Source: Magnolia sinica (Eukaryota > Streptophyta > Magnoliopsida > Magnoliales > Magnoliaceae). From it: a DNA stretch of 64,000 bases. Below, piece after piece: positions 11,958 to 24,108 of this stretch (within the stretch, counting starts at the first letter, position 1; each line of letters starts with the position of its first letter). Under the pieces are notes generated by a model. The model made no database searches and had not been told where the DNA came from. It saw only the letters and a list, made by a program, of their open reading frames with translations. Location of the stretch: positions 67,875,158-67,939,157 of the forward strand of contig NC_080583.1 of assembly GCF_029962835.1 (NCBI RefSeq), read 5' to 3'. A program made the position numbers and the translations under genes.

Positions 11958-13296
11958 GGAGGTGGGCATTTTTGAACCGATCTGGTGGATCCGACCCGAT
12001 CCGACCCGTTCCGAACAGAACCGACGGCCTGGATCGGGTAGGATTGGGTAAGATCATTTAGATCCGACTAGTTTTCGAATCGAGATCGGATAGTGGTTAA
12101 TCCGGACCGTTCCGATCCGAAAACCCGATCCGAATAGATCCGGACCGTTCCGATCCGGCCAGATCCGGAGTAAAAAACAATATTTTTACTTTTTCTTATG
12201 GTGTGGTCCACTTGAGCTTTGAATATTCATCAATTTTGGGTTCAACAGCTAAAATAATCTGAGAAAACAAATGGATGGCATGGATACACCACATGCATTC
12301 ATGGTGGGCCCCAACAGAGTTCACTCAGATATGAGAATGGGTTACTTGCACGGCACGTCAACAGCGGGCAACAACTGTCTTACTTGCTTTACACGTCAAT
12401 ACGGTAGGTTGTGGGAGTATGTATTAAAGTGGCTTAACCAAGTTACTTGGGCCCCACCATGATGTATGTTATGTATCCAACCTTCCATCCATTTGGAGAG
12501 ATCATTTCAGGGCAATATCCAAAGAATGAATGAAATCCAAAGCTCCAGCGGACCCCAATATAGAAAGTTTTCTGGACAGTGATGCCCACCATTAAAAACT
12601 TTTAAAGGCTACAAAAGTTTTAGATTAACGTGGTATTTGTGTTTTCCCTTATTTCTTTATTTTTCAACTTTTGAATAGGTTGGATTTCAAATAAACATTA
12701 CGGTGGGCCTTAGAATAGTTTCAACGGTGGAAATCATTCTCCCCACTTTTTTCTGTGATGTGGTCTACTACAGATTTTTATCTACATCATTATTTGGCTC
12801 ATGCCCTAAAATGATATCTCAAAATTGATCGACGGTGTGGATGTAACACATACAGCATAGTGGGGCCCACAGAACTTGGTGACGTTACGTCAGTAGCCTT
12901 GAGAGTTGAGGCTGCCTGCCCGATGGGACAACACATGCAGCATGCATTTATACCAATTTTTTATAGTCATGTGGGGCCCACCTTGATGTATATATGTTAT
13001 CTAAGCCGTTCATCCATTTTGACATATCAATTTAGGCGTTGAACAAAAAATTATGATACATTGAAGATTAAAGTGGACCACACCATATGAAATGATCCGA
13101 ATAGTGTCCAACCCGATCCGACTCAATTTCCTTCACCGAGTCAGACTCGGATCGGGTCAAATAAATCAAGTATCGGATCTGTCCGACAGGTGACCTGGAC
13201 TCGATCTCGGATCGGATCGATTTCGGGTCCACTTGTAGAATTTCGGATCCGATCGGGTTAGGGTAAATCCGGTCCGACCCGGACCGTTGGCCATGA
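11958..13296. mobile_element. hAT-like non-autonomous element with GATCCG-rich arms
   Basis: Identical 8-bp repeats GATGCAAG at 11950-11957 and 13297-13304 flank about 1.34 kb, the size hAT transposases duplicate. Both arms (about 11975-12165 and 13090-13290) are dense with GATCCGACCCGATCCG-like motifs, in opposite sense at the two ends. The left terminus GGAGGTGGGCA resembles the common TAGGGGTGGGCA hAT end, but the right terminus matches it poorly. The centre (12445-12870) is a complete foldback-family copy. Confidence 0.65.
12445..12870. mobile_element. Foldback-family element (complete copy)
   Basis: It starts GGGCCCCACCATGATGTATG and ends with the inverse (ACACATACAGCATAGTGGGGCCC). The internal order is the same as in other copies: a wgttatccatgccgtccatccattt motif, gctcattttagggcatg, the middle hinge cattacggtggg, then the inverse set. 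It is about 425 bp and non-coding. Confidence 0.75.
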
Positions 13297-14289
13297 GATG
13301 CAAGACATGAATGCTATCGGCCATACCAAGGCCATACGATGCGAGACCTATGTAGCCAAATGTCATATGCAAGATGCAAAGCAAGCATGCCACTACTCAT
13401 TAAGTACATATATCAATACAGTTCCTCTCGGGATATCAGGGTCTAGTACACTCCACACCGACCGCCGCCTCCCTAGCCGCACAACCCAAGCGGAATAGAC
13501 CTCACTATTCGCCCGACCGCAGTCTGCCAATACCTACCCGGCTCGTCGATAGCAGACTCATTTGCAAGTGGTTAAACTCAGGCCTAGCTTATAGCCCCCT
13601 CTCTCAAGTGGATAAGGCCACACCCCCTTCTAACCGACCACGACATAGTGGGAGACGCAGCCACCGGTATTAGGCACTCGGGCGCTCGTGTATCCACTCG
13701 GTCTAGACGTTGGAGCACCTCCTGGTACCAAAAAGGTTTTGGGACTTTCACCCAAGGACATCCTAAGTGCCCACGATTAGAACCAAGTATTTTCAGTATC
13801 CAATACGGCCATCCACGATGTACGTGGAGCCATGACCTTGATGTTGTTAGGGCGTATAATGATCATGTCACACAAAAGCGAGAAGCATGAATCACATCAT
13901 CAAATCATGCATCAATCTAACGCGTACCGCGCGATCATGTGGGGCACTCCATCTCATAAGGAGTCCCGTAAATTTCTCAGCCCAACTGGCTTATGCTATG
14001 ATCAAACATTCCTCATATGAAGCATACATATGATGCGTATGGGCATGAGTCATGAAACTATACTAAACATGTTATAAAGTAATGAACTATCCTTACAATG
14101 CCGATGGGCCTAGACGGCCTACAAACAACAAGTACGGGCCTATCAGCGGGCCCTAGGGAGAGTTATAATGCGGACATTTAACCAACATTAATCTTACAAT
14201 GTGGATGTCAAACCAGCATTGCTCCCAAGGCATGGCCCGCCATAAAACATCATTACACAAACCACGGAGGAATCACACATTGCAATGGA

Positions 14290-14490
14290 CCCTAAGGACA
14301 TCCTGTTGAGCCTTGACCCATGGGCCTTAAAACATCAAATGGACCGCATTACATGGGCCTTAAATTGCTCGAGTGGGCTGCACCAATTAGCCTTATGTAC
14401 ATTGCAATGAGCCATAACCTATGGGCCTTTGAATACGTCACAATGGGCCTTCATAACATGGGCCTTACATTCATATCAAGGTGGGCCTCG
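14290..14490 (+). repeat. Degenerate ATGGGCCTT tandem repeat
   Basis: The motif CATGGGCCTTAAA and variants recurs about eight times at 20-30 bp spacing. A similar run of GGCCCATTTGAT repeats lies at 37071-37235, next to the inverted LTR sequence. Confidence 0.65.
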
Positions 14491-14533
14491 ACAGATGGCC
14501 ACAAATATATGAAGATGTATATAATATGTATAC

Positions 14534-14539
<6 letters not shown>

Positions 14540-14581
<42 letters not shown>

Positions 14582-14610
14582 TACATACATATTATATATA
14601 TATATATATA
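14540..14610. repeat. AT microsatellite
   Basis: Dinucleotide AT run at about 14540-14578, a short interruption, then a second run at about 14594-14610. Open frames of alternating tyrosine and isoleucine here are artefacts of the repeat. Confidence 0.95.
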
Positions 14611-14689
14611 AATGAATTATATTAAAAGATGAACTGGACCGTCTCCAAATAGTAGTGACAATGATTTCCATCGTAAAAAAAAAAAAAAA

Positions 14690-15454
14690 ATCTTACAGGG
14701 CCCACCGTTAGTGAATGGAACTATCGTGGCCCTTAAGAAGTTTAAACGGTGAATGTCACTGTTCCCACTATTTTTCCTTGGTGGGGGCCCACTTGAACTA
14801 GGGATCTGACTCATTCTTTAGCCCTTGCCATAAAATGGGCTTCCAAAATGGTTGAACGGTTTTGATGCAGCACATGCATCATGGTGGACCCCATAAAGGA
14901 TGGACGGTTTGGATGAAGCACATACTTCAAGGTGGGTCCCCTGGCCATCCAGTACCCCAGCCAACATGGTTGGATAGTATAGATAAAGCACATACGTCAG
15001 AGAGGGCTGCACCGTCCACCTGGACGGTGTGAATAAAACACATACATGACAGTGGGTTCCACCGTCCACTTAGACAGTGTGAGTAAAACCCATACATCAT
15101 TGTGGGTCCCACGTGGGGCCCACCATAATGTTTATTTGTCATCCAACAGTTGATAAGGTCATACGGACCTGGATGAAAAGGAAAAACAAATTTCATCTCA
15201 ATCCAAAACTTCTGTGTTAACTCGAAAGGGTTTCAAGGGCAGACATTCAATCACCATTGTTCCCTATGATGTGGGCCACCTGAGCTCTAGATAGGGGTGA
15301 TTTTTGGTGGGGGCCCACTTTAGGAAGGGGCCCACTGAATGAATGGTGTGGATAGTAAACACACATCATGGTGGGGCCTGCAGTGAGGCCCATGGCCCTG
15401 GCCTCTTACGCCCGCCACGCAGCAGCGTCTTGCTGCACGTTGTATAGGTAAGCG

Positions 15455-15506
<52 letters not shown>

Positions 15507-15790
15507 CAAAACCAATCTGATTGGTTTGAGCGATTGGGCTGTCATCAAAAGAATCCACCTTGTCCATTGCTTCCCATAGCTCAAGACAAGCCAAACAAGC
15601 CCAATATCCAATATATTTTGGGGTGTGGAAACATTATGGTGTATTTTAACGGTAAAAAGCACTATTTTCTATGTTATGGCCCACCAGAAAGTTATATTGG
15701 CCCCATTTTTCGGCTCAACGCCTAAAATGGTATGAGGAAAGGGATGGATGGCGTGGATTGAATCCAAACATCAAGGTGGGGCCTACATGA
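14690..15790. repeat. Cluster of foldback-family copies
   Basis: At least two copies overlap or are nested. Recognisable pieces are the inner hinge, several tggtgggtcccac ends at about 14875-15120, and a second set at 15245-15380 and 15600-15785. Short units of about 60 bp (ggacggtgtgaataaaacacatac) are tandemly reiterated at about 14850-15100. No gene is present. Confidence 0.7.
15456..15504. repeat. AT microsatellite
   Basis: About 24 AT units inside a foldback copy. Confidence 0.95.
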
Positions 15791-15799
15791 GCAACCCAC

Positions 15800-16660
15800 C
15801 CCAAATTTCAAAACAAACTATTGTTTTCATCACTGTCCATTCACAGTTCACACTCCATTGACGTCCAGTGTCCAGGGACACTGGACAGTCTTGGATACAA
15901 CACTTATTAAGTTGGGCCCCACCGTCAAACGTGTTGTCTAGGTGGGCCACCATATGCATGGATAGTATGGATAGGACATACATCAAGGTGGGGTCCATCC
16001 AAGTGGGCCACACGGCCACATCATCACACACAAAAAAATATGAAAAAGAGAGGGGAAGAGAGCGAAAGAGAGAGGGACACGTGTGATGGAGGGCTCCGCC
16101 ACTATGAGCCCTCCCTTGCAATCAATCATACATCAAGTGGGTCCCAATACATGTGGGCCCCCCAAATCAAAGATTAATAGTGGAGATTCCTTCTCCACCT
16201 AAAATGGACGGTCTAGATGACCCCTTTTCATATAAGGAAAATAAACATCATGATGGGGTCCATGGAGAATGGCCCCATCATGAAATGATCATGAGAATCA
16301 AGATGGGCCATCGGCCACACCTAGGGTCCAAAGTGAGATCAATACCATCAATCGGTAGGCCTCACTTGGCCCTTCATCTAAAAATGAAATCTAAGCCTAT
16401 AGAAGCACCCACTGTTCAATCTTCTTGGTCCGATGGAAAGTGAATCTCCTTGTGTCTTACTTTAATGGAAGGTGATAAGAGTTGAAGGGCTACGACGAAG
16501 GATTTTGGGAGAGGAAAGTCGGCCACCCAACTCACTCTTTTCTCACATGGAAGGCTTGGACGTGGGATTTTTCCTTGCTTGGGAATGTGATTTTGAGAAA
16601 TGAGAGAGATAAAGAGTTGTAGAGAGAGAGAGAGTAGCTTAGGTAGGCCATGATTAGTTG
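15800..16660. other. Foldback remnants and unassigned sequence
   Basis: 15900-16010 holds two more short foldback ends (aaggtggggtccatcc). 16400-16620 has no recognisable coding potential. Confidence 0.5.
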
Positions 16661-16664
16661 TAAG

Positions 16665-16800
16665 AGAGGTATGGGTGGCTAGCAATAAATGCTTGTAAGA
16701 AGGGCTATGGGTAGGGTGGCTAGCCATAAGTGTTTGTAAGAAGGGCTAGGGGTAGGTAGGGTGGCTATAGCTAGGGTAGGGTGGCTATAGATATGGTGAT
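16665..16800 (+). repeat. Short tandem repeat, about 45-bp unit
   Basis: GGGTGGCTAGCCATAAGTG plus TTGTAAGAAGGGCTA is repeated two to three times, then shortens to reiterated GGGTAGGGTGGCTATAG. Confidence 0.8.
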
Positions 16801-17018
16801 GTCATCACTCTCATGATTTCTTAGGGATTGGTGCCACATGGAGTAGGTGGGTCCCACAATATGTGGTCCATGATCATTATAATGCATGGTCCACATCTTA
16901 TGATCTAAGCGTTGGATTGACGCACGAGACGCGGCGTTGGAACCGCGGTAACGGTGCGATCACAATGGTACGGGTCTGGGATTAAGCTAACTCAAATCTA
17001 CAGGATATGACTTTAGAT

Positions 17019-17278
17019 CCTCCAAGTTGAGGGTCCATTTATAACACATTCTATCTCATTACATCCTAAGTGTGGGCTCACATACACAAGTGAAAATTTT
17101 CCACTAATAAGTGTAGTGAAATGAGTTCCAAGCGACTTACAACAATTCATTGCCATATGAAAATGTATGGATACAACATGTCAAATATATGCTCAACATT
17201 AAATTCATAACTATTGTAATAGGTCATGATTCACACGTATAATTTGTCAATTGAAATTTTAAAGGAAGCTATCATATA
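17019..17278 (+). repeat. 260-bp direct repeat, right copy
   Basis: Nearly identical to 11439-11698. The host LTR-like sequence resumes at its right edge (agtaactattgc). Confidence 0.92.
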
Positions 17279-18957
17279 AGTAACTATTGCATACGATTAT
17301 AGTTCACAAACTACCAACTATAATCCAAATGTAAGCCATGCCTTAAGAGTTGATAACTAATGTAAGTGACCATATGTTATAATATAACATTTGAGATTCT
17401 AATGAAAACTATCCCTTAAACTAATTTGGAAATGGAAAGCTTAAGGGGAAGAAGTAATCACCTTTTGGGTCGAATCGCCGACATTGTCACTAGGAAGTGT
17501 GTGCACCCTTAGAGTCGAATCTTCAAGCTTACGCGACTGGTAGGTTAGGTGGAACTTAATGTCGATGCCATCCTGCCCTAATATACTCAATTGGCTTGGT
17601 CCACTTGTGATTGTAATCCGGTAAGAACTATCAAGGACCAACAATTAGTTAACTTAAAAAACAGTAATTGAGACCCCAACTCGAACCGGAATCAAAAGAC
17701 ACCCAATGGCAACAATCTACTCTCTAAATTCAACAAACTTAGCGAAACTCACTGAGTCAACTCGGTGAAGAGACTTGAGCTACATACGATAATGTTAATT
17801 GACTGACTCAACTGAACTCAGATGAACATGAACCGACTTAACCCAGTAGTCAAATAGAGCAGACCAATTATCTCGGTTTTAAGCCCGATTAATTTGATGA
17901 ACTCGAGTTCAACCATGTACACCCAAACCTGCGGTATTGCAACTAATAACTAGACCAAACCTAATTAGGAACTAGGTTACTGGACTGGGAGTGCACCAAG
18001 GGAATCCAAACATGGAGTTGAACTCTACAAAACTGAGTTAACCCGGCTTGACCCGACACTAACCTGACGAACAAGACCTTCTTGTCTACCCTCTCTCTCT
18101 TGCTGGACTAAACTAGCCCCAACTTGACTGACAGCAGCCCCGCCTCACACAGCTCGTCTCGGCCCGTGACTAACACTCTCTCTCTTTCTTCTTCTCCTTC
18201 TACGTGTTTTCCACCTACTGGAAGCCCAACAAGAAGCCTGGATTGGACCAGACTTGTATGCCCAGCAAGGTTGCTGGACTAAATCTCGTCCCGACTCAGG
18301 CCTCAACGAGTCAAGCTCGCTCAACTCGGTAGCTACTGCAGTGCAATTAGCACTTGCACTCACTCAGTCACTCTCTTTTCCTTCTTCCTCTTTCTTTTCT
18401 CCACCTGCTGAAGGTCTAGCACCTCTGGACGACTCGACGACCCGACTTGACTGAGTCACCAGGTGCGACAGCTTGGTGCAGCAACCCAACACGCACACTG
18501 CCTTGATTGGATTTTCACCGTAGCAACCCATATCAACTTTGGGATGACTGCTTGTGATCTGATGAGGTCCAGAAGGCCCACCTGATGGACATTCAATGGC
18601 CACACAGCTCAAACGGTGATTGTTTCTTAACGAGGAAGAAGACCCGCCATTAATGGCAGGTTTAGATTCGATTGGTATTTCTCTAAAACGGAGTTTTTGG
18701 AGGGATTTGATGTGTCTTAGGAAGCTTGAAGAAGAATAAAAATGGAGCTCCATAGATGTTTAGGCGGTGGTTTTGAAGGAAGAATGGGTCGGTTGGTTTT
18801 CGAGCGTCACCGCAAGGAATAGGGAAAAGGCTCGGTTGCGCTCGGTTCTTTCTCCTTTTATGTCATAACCTAATCTCCTAGGACTATCAGATCGGGAAGA
18901 AACGGTCTAGATTCAATGTGCATTTTGTTTATATATATATATATGTATATATATATA

Positions 18958-19001
<44 letters not shown>

Positions 19002-20349
19002 CCAATAAGGAGAGCTCTTTGCGTTGGTTTCCCGTAAGAAACCTAATCCGTGTGAAGGAGAATAGATGGTTGAGATTTTCCTAACGAATGACTAAGATTT
19101 GAGGAGGCAGTACTCACCTGGATCGCTAACGTGGCTGCGAAGTGCATGGAGATAGTTTTCGTTTTCGGACACTTCCCCCCGCCAGCCGCAGTTGTGCTAG
19201 GAAACGTGCTCACATGCATGAGTTTCCATGTGTGAAGTCACAATGGGTCAGTTGGAGTGACATCCCCAACACGATGGACGATTTGGATTGGATCTAGGTG
19301 GCCCACCTTGATCACGATGGATTGGTTTTGGGGTAGCTAGAAACACAACCATGCTTGCACGCTTGACCACTTGCACCTATCCTTGTGAGCACACATATGT
19401 GCATGAATGCACATGGACAACATGGTTTTGGTTAGACTGAGCTCCCCAACATGATGGACGGTTCGGATATGAGAAGAAGACCCTCTTTCATGGGCCACGA
19501 TGATAAGCACAGATGACTGTCCGTCCGCTGGCAGAAAAAGGAAGGAGGAATGTTTCCTTCTTCGAAAATTTATCGGTCAAACCCAGTTTTATCGGGTTTC
19601 TATAGTCCAGCGCACCGCTGGTGCACTTGCGCTGCCCAAAATTGGGGTCCACGAGGTTGTCCTCTGAGATCTGATCCATCCATTAGATTCCTCAGGTCCA
19701 AATGGATCCCCTGATCAAAGATTAGGCAGATCTAAGGTTTGGGTGGGCCATATCTTAACTTATTGGGCTTTAACTATGTATTTCTATCGATCTAACGGTC
19801 GGATCATTTTGAATTTGAACATCAATGGTTAAAATGATTCCAGGGATCCTAAGGGATGTTCAGGTGTGATATGGGGGTTAATTCTGAAATCAAATAGTTC
19901 GATGTGTCTCCGAAATATGATTCATCTTTAAAATTAACATATAAACCACTTGATTTAAGGATGAGGATTTCTTCCAATGATCTTAAGGGTCTTAGACTAG
20001 TCTAGGTGTACCGTAATAGTCAACATTACCATCTAACACTTAAATTCACATGATTTGGCATTGGATCATTGAACAAGGTGCCACAGACTTAATGAACTGT
20101 GGATCTTTAGATCTCAGGCTTGCAATCGATGATGAATGGTTTAATTGGTCAATTGAAGTGATTGAGGTTCTAAAATAGATGTCTCTGAAGTTGTGATGGA
20201 TTGTTTTGGAGATTAATCGGATGGATGGCTTGTTATATGAATGAAGGTTATGCTAGACGGTTGAGATGGATAGATTGTGAGTTGCTGAATGATGACATGC
20301 AAGGTAAGTTACGTATGTTCTCACACACGTGTAAATTAAACTAGATCTC
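17279..20349. other. LTR-derived and unassigned intergenic sequence
   Basis: 17279-18000 continues the gypsy-type LTR-like sequence. 18060-18480 is rich in GACTCGA/TCGAGTC motifs with CT runs. 18930-18997 is an AT microsatellite. 19200-19500 carries short foldback ends. I recognise no gene. Confidence 0.5.
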
Positions 20350-22309
20350 TGTAAGTGCTATAGTTTATATCACAGTTGTTGTCAAATTTGTGGTGACAAA
20401 ATCACGTTATGTTATATATAAACTGCTTAAGTGAAGCTCTCTCAAGGATCAACATTCATGACTCCATGACCAAGCTAAGCTCACAACAAGCAAAGCTCAC
20501 AAGACAAGACTCAAGCTGCAAGACTTCAAGAAGAGTTCAAAGCAGTTTGTACACTTTCAAGATTGAGCTACATCAAGGTTTGATCTACATCAAGATTACA
20601 AGGCTTATACTTCAAGGTCTCAAGTTCCGAATGTTTCAATGTCCATACTTCATGTTTGAGGTTTGATTGACCATAGGTTGACCTTAGAAGTAGGTCATTT
20701 CGGATACATAAACTGAATGTTTATTTTACATGTGATTGGTTTGTTCTTCGACCAGTCTTAGGTCTTCTTCGACTAGTCCTAGACTTGCTTCGACCAGTCT
20801 AAGATATTCCTCGACCAGTCGTAAGTTTGTTACATATTCCGGATAAAATCTGTTAGCCTTCGACTAGTCCAGGAATCTGTTCGACCAGTCGTAGGAACAG
20901 TGTCGACTGATCTTCGACCAGTCGTACAATCTTCGACTCGAAGTCCAGCGAAGATTTTCAGGACCTACGACCAGTCGAAGGAAACCTACGACCAGTCGTA
21001 GGTGACCTACGACCAGTCGTAGAACAGTCAGAGCATATCCCGCCGGATTTTTCAAATATCTGTTATGGCTTCGACTAGTCGAAGAGCACTCTAGACCAGT
21101 CGAAGACCCGATCTTCTCACCTATAAATAGTGCACGAATCTCAGAAGAAATCATCGATTTAATTATAGTATTCAAGCCAATCTTCGTCGAACTTCTGAGA
21201 GATAATTCTGTGCTCCATCTAAGCTAAGTGTGCTTATTTAATATCTTCTTTCCTTAGCTTTATTTAATTGATTTTGTTTCTGTTATTCCAATCTGATTTG
21301 AAAAGAGGAATTGTTATTCCCTTTCTTTGGAATCAAAATCAATTAAGGCAAGCCCTATTTGGTTTAATTTAAAATCTATTAGAACTAGAACCATTGTAAT
21401 CGAGTACTGGACATTGAACTTGGACATTCAATCATCTACTTTGATTTGGTTCTACCGGGCTACTACAACGAAGAAGATATTCAGGTATTTTACATATTGT
21501 AAATTCCTTTCTATTATTTTGGTTTCTTTCAAGATTTGCCAGAAAAATCTTGTTATATTGGTTATCTGAGGAAAGCCAGGAAAACTCAGAAGTGAGGTTT
21601 TTTTAATTGTGTAAGCCCACATACAAAGACACAATTGTAAGGGTTTTGGGTGAACCTGGGAAAACCTATTTTTAGTGAACGCTAATATCCCCTGTGTGAG
21701 GATATTAGGAGTGGAGTAGCTTTTTGTGTGGCTGTTGTATAACAGTTGGTGAACACACAGGCGAACCACTATAAACCCTTGTGTTGTGGTTGATTGTTTT
21801 ATTCTTCTAATTTTTTTGTGGGATGTATGTATGGTGGTGAATGCTGTAATCATTTAATTCAAGCTTTGTGAGAATGTTGTAATAGTTTAGAATTTATTTT
21901 CAGCTATTCCTTTATCAAGCTTGAATTTTAATTTCATTTGAAAGTTGTTCCAGCAAGGTTGCCCTGCCATTTTTATGGTGTATGGCTGTCCCTAGAACAA
22001 TACATTTTTAATTACAAGTTATTTCAATTCAGTTTGTATTTCTTTTTATATTCCTCTTCGATTTGAGACTTGATACAAAGACCTTTCTAGAAATAAGGTT
22101 GTCCTACCATAAACTCTGTTTTTGGTGTAAGGTTGTCCTTAGAACAACGTTTGTATCAACCTCTCAAGATCTGAATTTTGAGGTCATTTTAATTTACTGC
22201 ATTGTTATTCACTTTGGCTATCATATTCTTTATTATTCCGCTGTTATAAGTTTTTATTTGGCATTGTCCTATTCACCCCCCCTCTAGGACATATAGCTTG
22301 GCCTTTTCA
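20350..22309 (+). repeat. 5' LTR of the Sirevirus-like element
   Basis: It starts TGTAAGTGCTATAG and ends GGCCTTTTCA, about 1960 bp. The boundaries follow from alignment with the 3' LTR at 29116-31085 and from the primer site two bases later. It carries about thirteen CGACCAGTCG/CGACTAGTCG-type motifs at 20750-21105, immediately upstream of TATAAATA at 21122. Confidence 0.95.
20750..21129 (+). promoter_or_regulatory. LTR palindrome array and TATA box
   Basis: About thirteen copies of TTCGACCAGTCGTAGG-like motifs, many near-palindromic (CGACYRGTCG), are followed by TATAAATA at 21122-21129. Position and form match the clustered palindromes reported upstream of the TATA box in Sirevirus LTRs. 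They presumably bind a transcription factor, but none is known to me. The same arrangement is in the 3' LTR, with TATAAATA at 29890. Confidence 0.75.
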
Positions 22310-22311
22310 AG

Positions 22312-22324
22312 TGGTATCAGAGCC
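22312..22324 (+). promoter_or_regulatory. Primer binding site, initiator Met-tRNA
   Basis: TGGTATCAGAGCC starts two bases after the 5' LTR. This is the standard plant Ty1/copia primer site complementary to the 3' end of initiator methionine tRNA. Confidence 0.95.
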
Positions 22325-22384
22325 TAATAGCTCCTTTTTAATTCTTGGATTTAATTCCTGAGCTAACGATTTAAGCTATTTAAG

Positions 22385-24108
22385 ATGTCAAATTTTGATA
22401 GCCTTTCAGTCACAAGGCCTCCACCCTTTGATGGCTCCAACTATGCCTATTGGAAAGCCAGAATGAGGATCTTCCTCAAATCAATGGATGAAAATGTGTG
22501 GCAAGCCACGGTGGTGAATGGAATCCTCCTATCATGGAAGTTACTGGGGTTGATGGTTCAAAATCAATGAAAGTCACACCATATTACCAATGGACCACCC
22601 TTCAAAAAAGTGAGAGTAGTGCAAATGCTAAAGCACTAAATGCAATTACTTGCGCACTATCACCGGATGAGTTCAAATGAATCATTTCCTGTGATACTGC
22701 AAAGCAAGCTTGGGATACATTAGAAATGACACACGAGGGTACTACAATTGTCAAAAAATCTAAAGTCCAACTCCTCACAACCAGATTTGAAGAAATTCAT
22801 ATGGAGGAAAATGAAATGTTTATGGACTTTTACACTAGATTGAATGACATTGTAAACTCAATGTGGGGTCTTGGCGATAAAATCCCAGAAAGTAAAGTGT
22901 GTGCAAAAATATTACACTCACTTCCTGAACGGTTCAATTCTAAAGTAACCGCGATCCAGGAACTTCGTGATACGGATAATATGAGGGTAGAAGAACTAGT
23001 TGGTTCACTACAAACCTACGAGTTAAACTTTAAAGCTCCTAAAGGTAAATCTATCGCATTAAAATCTTCTAAATGTAATTCAGAAGATGATATGGCTCTT
23101 TTAGCTAAGAAATTTTACAAGATTTTCAAAAGCAAGAAAAGGGTTGATTTTCAAAAATCAAATGACAAAAAGAAGTTTAGACCCAAATCTCAAAAATCTT
23201 TGAAAGATAGTCAATGTTACAACTGTCTAGAATGTGGGTACTTAGCAAATAGATGTCCTAAAAGGGACAAACCCAAGAAGAAGGGTATGTTGGCTACATG
23301 GGATGAATCATCTGATTCTGAAGGTTCTTCTGAATCAGAAGATTCTGAAACCGAGTCGGGCAATGAGGTTAAAGCTCTTATGACTCTAGCCAAATTCACA
23401 TTTTCAGATAATGACTCTACAAGTGAAGAAAATCTGAATAGTGAATGTGAAAATGAAGATGATCTTCAAGACGCTTACAATGCCCTATATAAGGAAAGTT
23501 GTAAAATTGCTGTCAAACTTAAACTTCAAAAAGAAAAGTTTTCTAAACTCAAAAATTGTTTTGAATCACTTGTTTTAGAAAAATCATAAATTTCAGATTG
23601 TTTTGAAAAATCAAAATGTGATTTGGAATTCAAAAACTCACTAATTGTTGATTTAAAATCTGAAATTGAAAAACTTAAAACTGAAGTATCTTCTCTTCTG
23701 AGTTTAAAGGACACATGGAAATATGCCCAAGGTGATCCAAAGTTAGAGAAACTTTTATCCGGATCAAGAAAATGTGGCGATCGATCCGGGTTGGGCTATG
23801 ATAAAAATTTACCTCCTAAACAAAAGTATACTCCTCCTATGTTTGTTAAAGGAGAGTCCTCAAACTCAAAAGGGAAAAGTACTTATCAAGATTTTTCTAG
23901 AAATTCAAAAACTTTTCAAAAACCTAGAAACAACCATGTCAACTTTAATCAGAAACGAAATCCACTAGCTGAAAAGATAGTTGATTTACTCAAGGAGCTC
24001 TTAAAATCTAACTCTATAGGTCATTCCTACAAATGTACACAAAAGAAGACCAACTATGTTCCTAAACCCAAAACAGTTATGAAATGGGTTCCTAAAGTCA
24101 CATGCTAG
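22385..24108 (+). pseudogene. Degenerate gag of the Sirevirus-like element
   Basis: The reading begins at the ATG at 22385 with a typical copia gag N-terminus (RPPPFDGSNYAYWKARM). The frame shifts near 22520. In-frame stops occur at 22678 (TGA) and 23587 (TAA), after which the same frame continues to 24108. The middle (about 22726-23080) is the UBN2-type gag region. A zinc knuckle at about 23215-23260 reads CYNCLECGYLANRC, with tyrosine in place of the expected histidine. A serine- and acid-rich stretch follows, then a basic C-terminal region ending WVPKVTC just before protease. Gag would package RNA into cytoplasmic virus-like particles. This copy cannot do so intact. Confidence 0.9.

Larger units (their letters stand above)
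11699..17018. mobile_element. 5.3-kb composite insert of LTR-like sequence, hAT-like element and foldback repeats
   Basis: Non-LTR-host sequence lies between the two 260-bp repeats. 11699-11949 and 13305-14260 resemble the inverted sequence at 37250-38460 and appear to be part of a gypsy-type LTR. A hAT-like element lies at 11958-13296 and foldback copies and tandem repeats fill 14290-16900. No retrotransposon or host coding domain is visible. Confidence 0.6.
8889..18100. mobile_element. Long gypsy-type LTR sequence, repeatedly interrupted
   Basis: The left boundary begins TGTAACGCCCTGAG, the usual start of long plant Ty3/gypsy LTRs. No gag, protease, reverse transcriptase or integrase is visible anywhere in this region, so it is a solo LTR, a non-autonomous element or a fragment. 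Two large inserts split it: 9091-10343 and 11699-17018, each bordered by a duplicated stretch of the LTR. The right boundary is a guess, because recognisable LTR-like sequence fades after about 17700. Related sequence in inverted orientation lies at 37250-38460. Confidence 0.6.

Noticed and set aside
14320..14671. Open frames with alternating tyrosine and isoleucine
   Set aside because: Translation of an AT microsatellite. The same happens at 15366-15662.
8889..18100. A complete gypsy retrotransposon
   Set aside because: No gypsy coding domain, primer site or second matching LTR was found.
20750..21105. LTR palindrome array considered as a CRISPR array or satellite
   Set aside because: It lies within an LTR just upstream of the TATA box, is repeated in the 3' LTR, and has irregular spacing.
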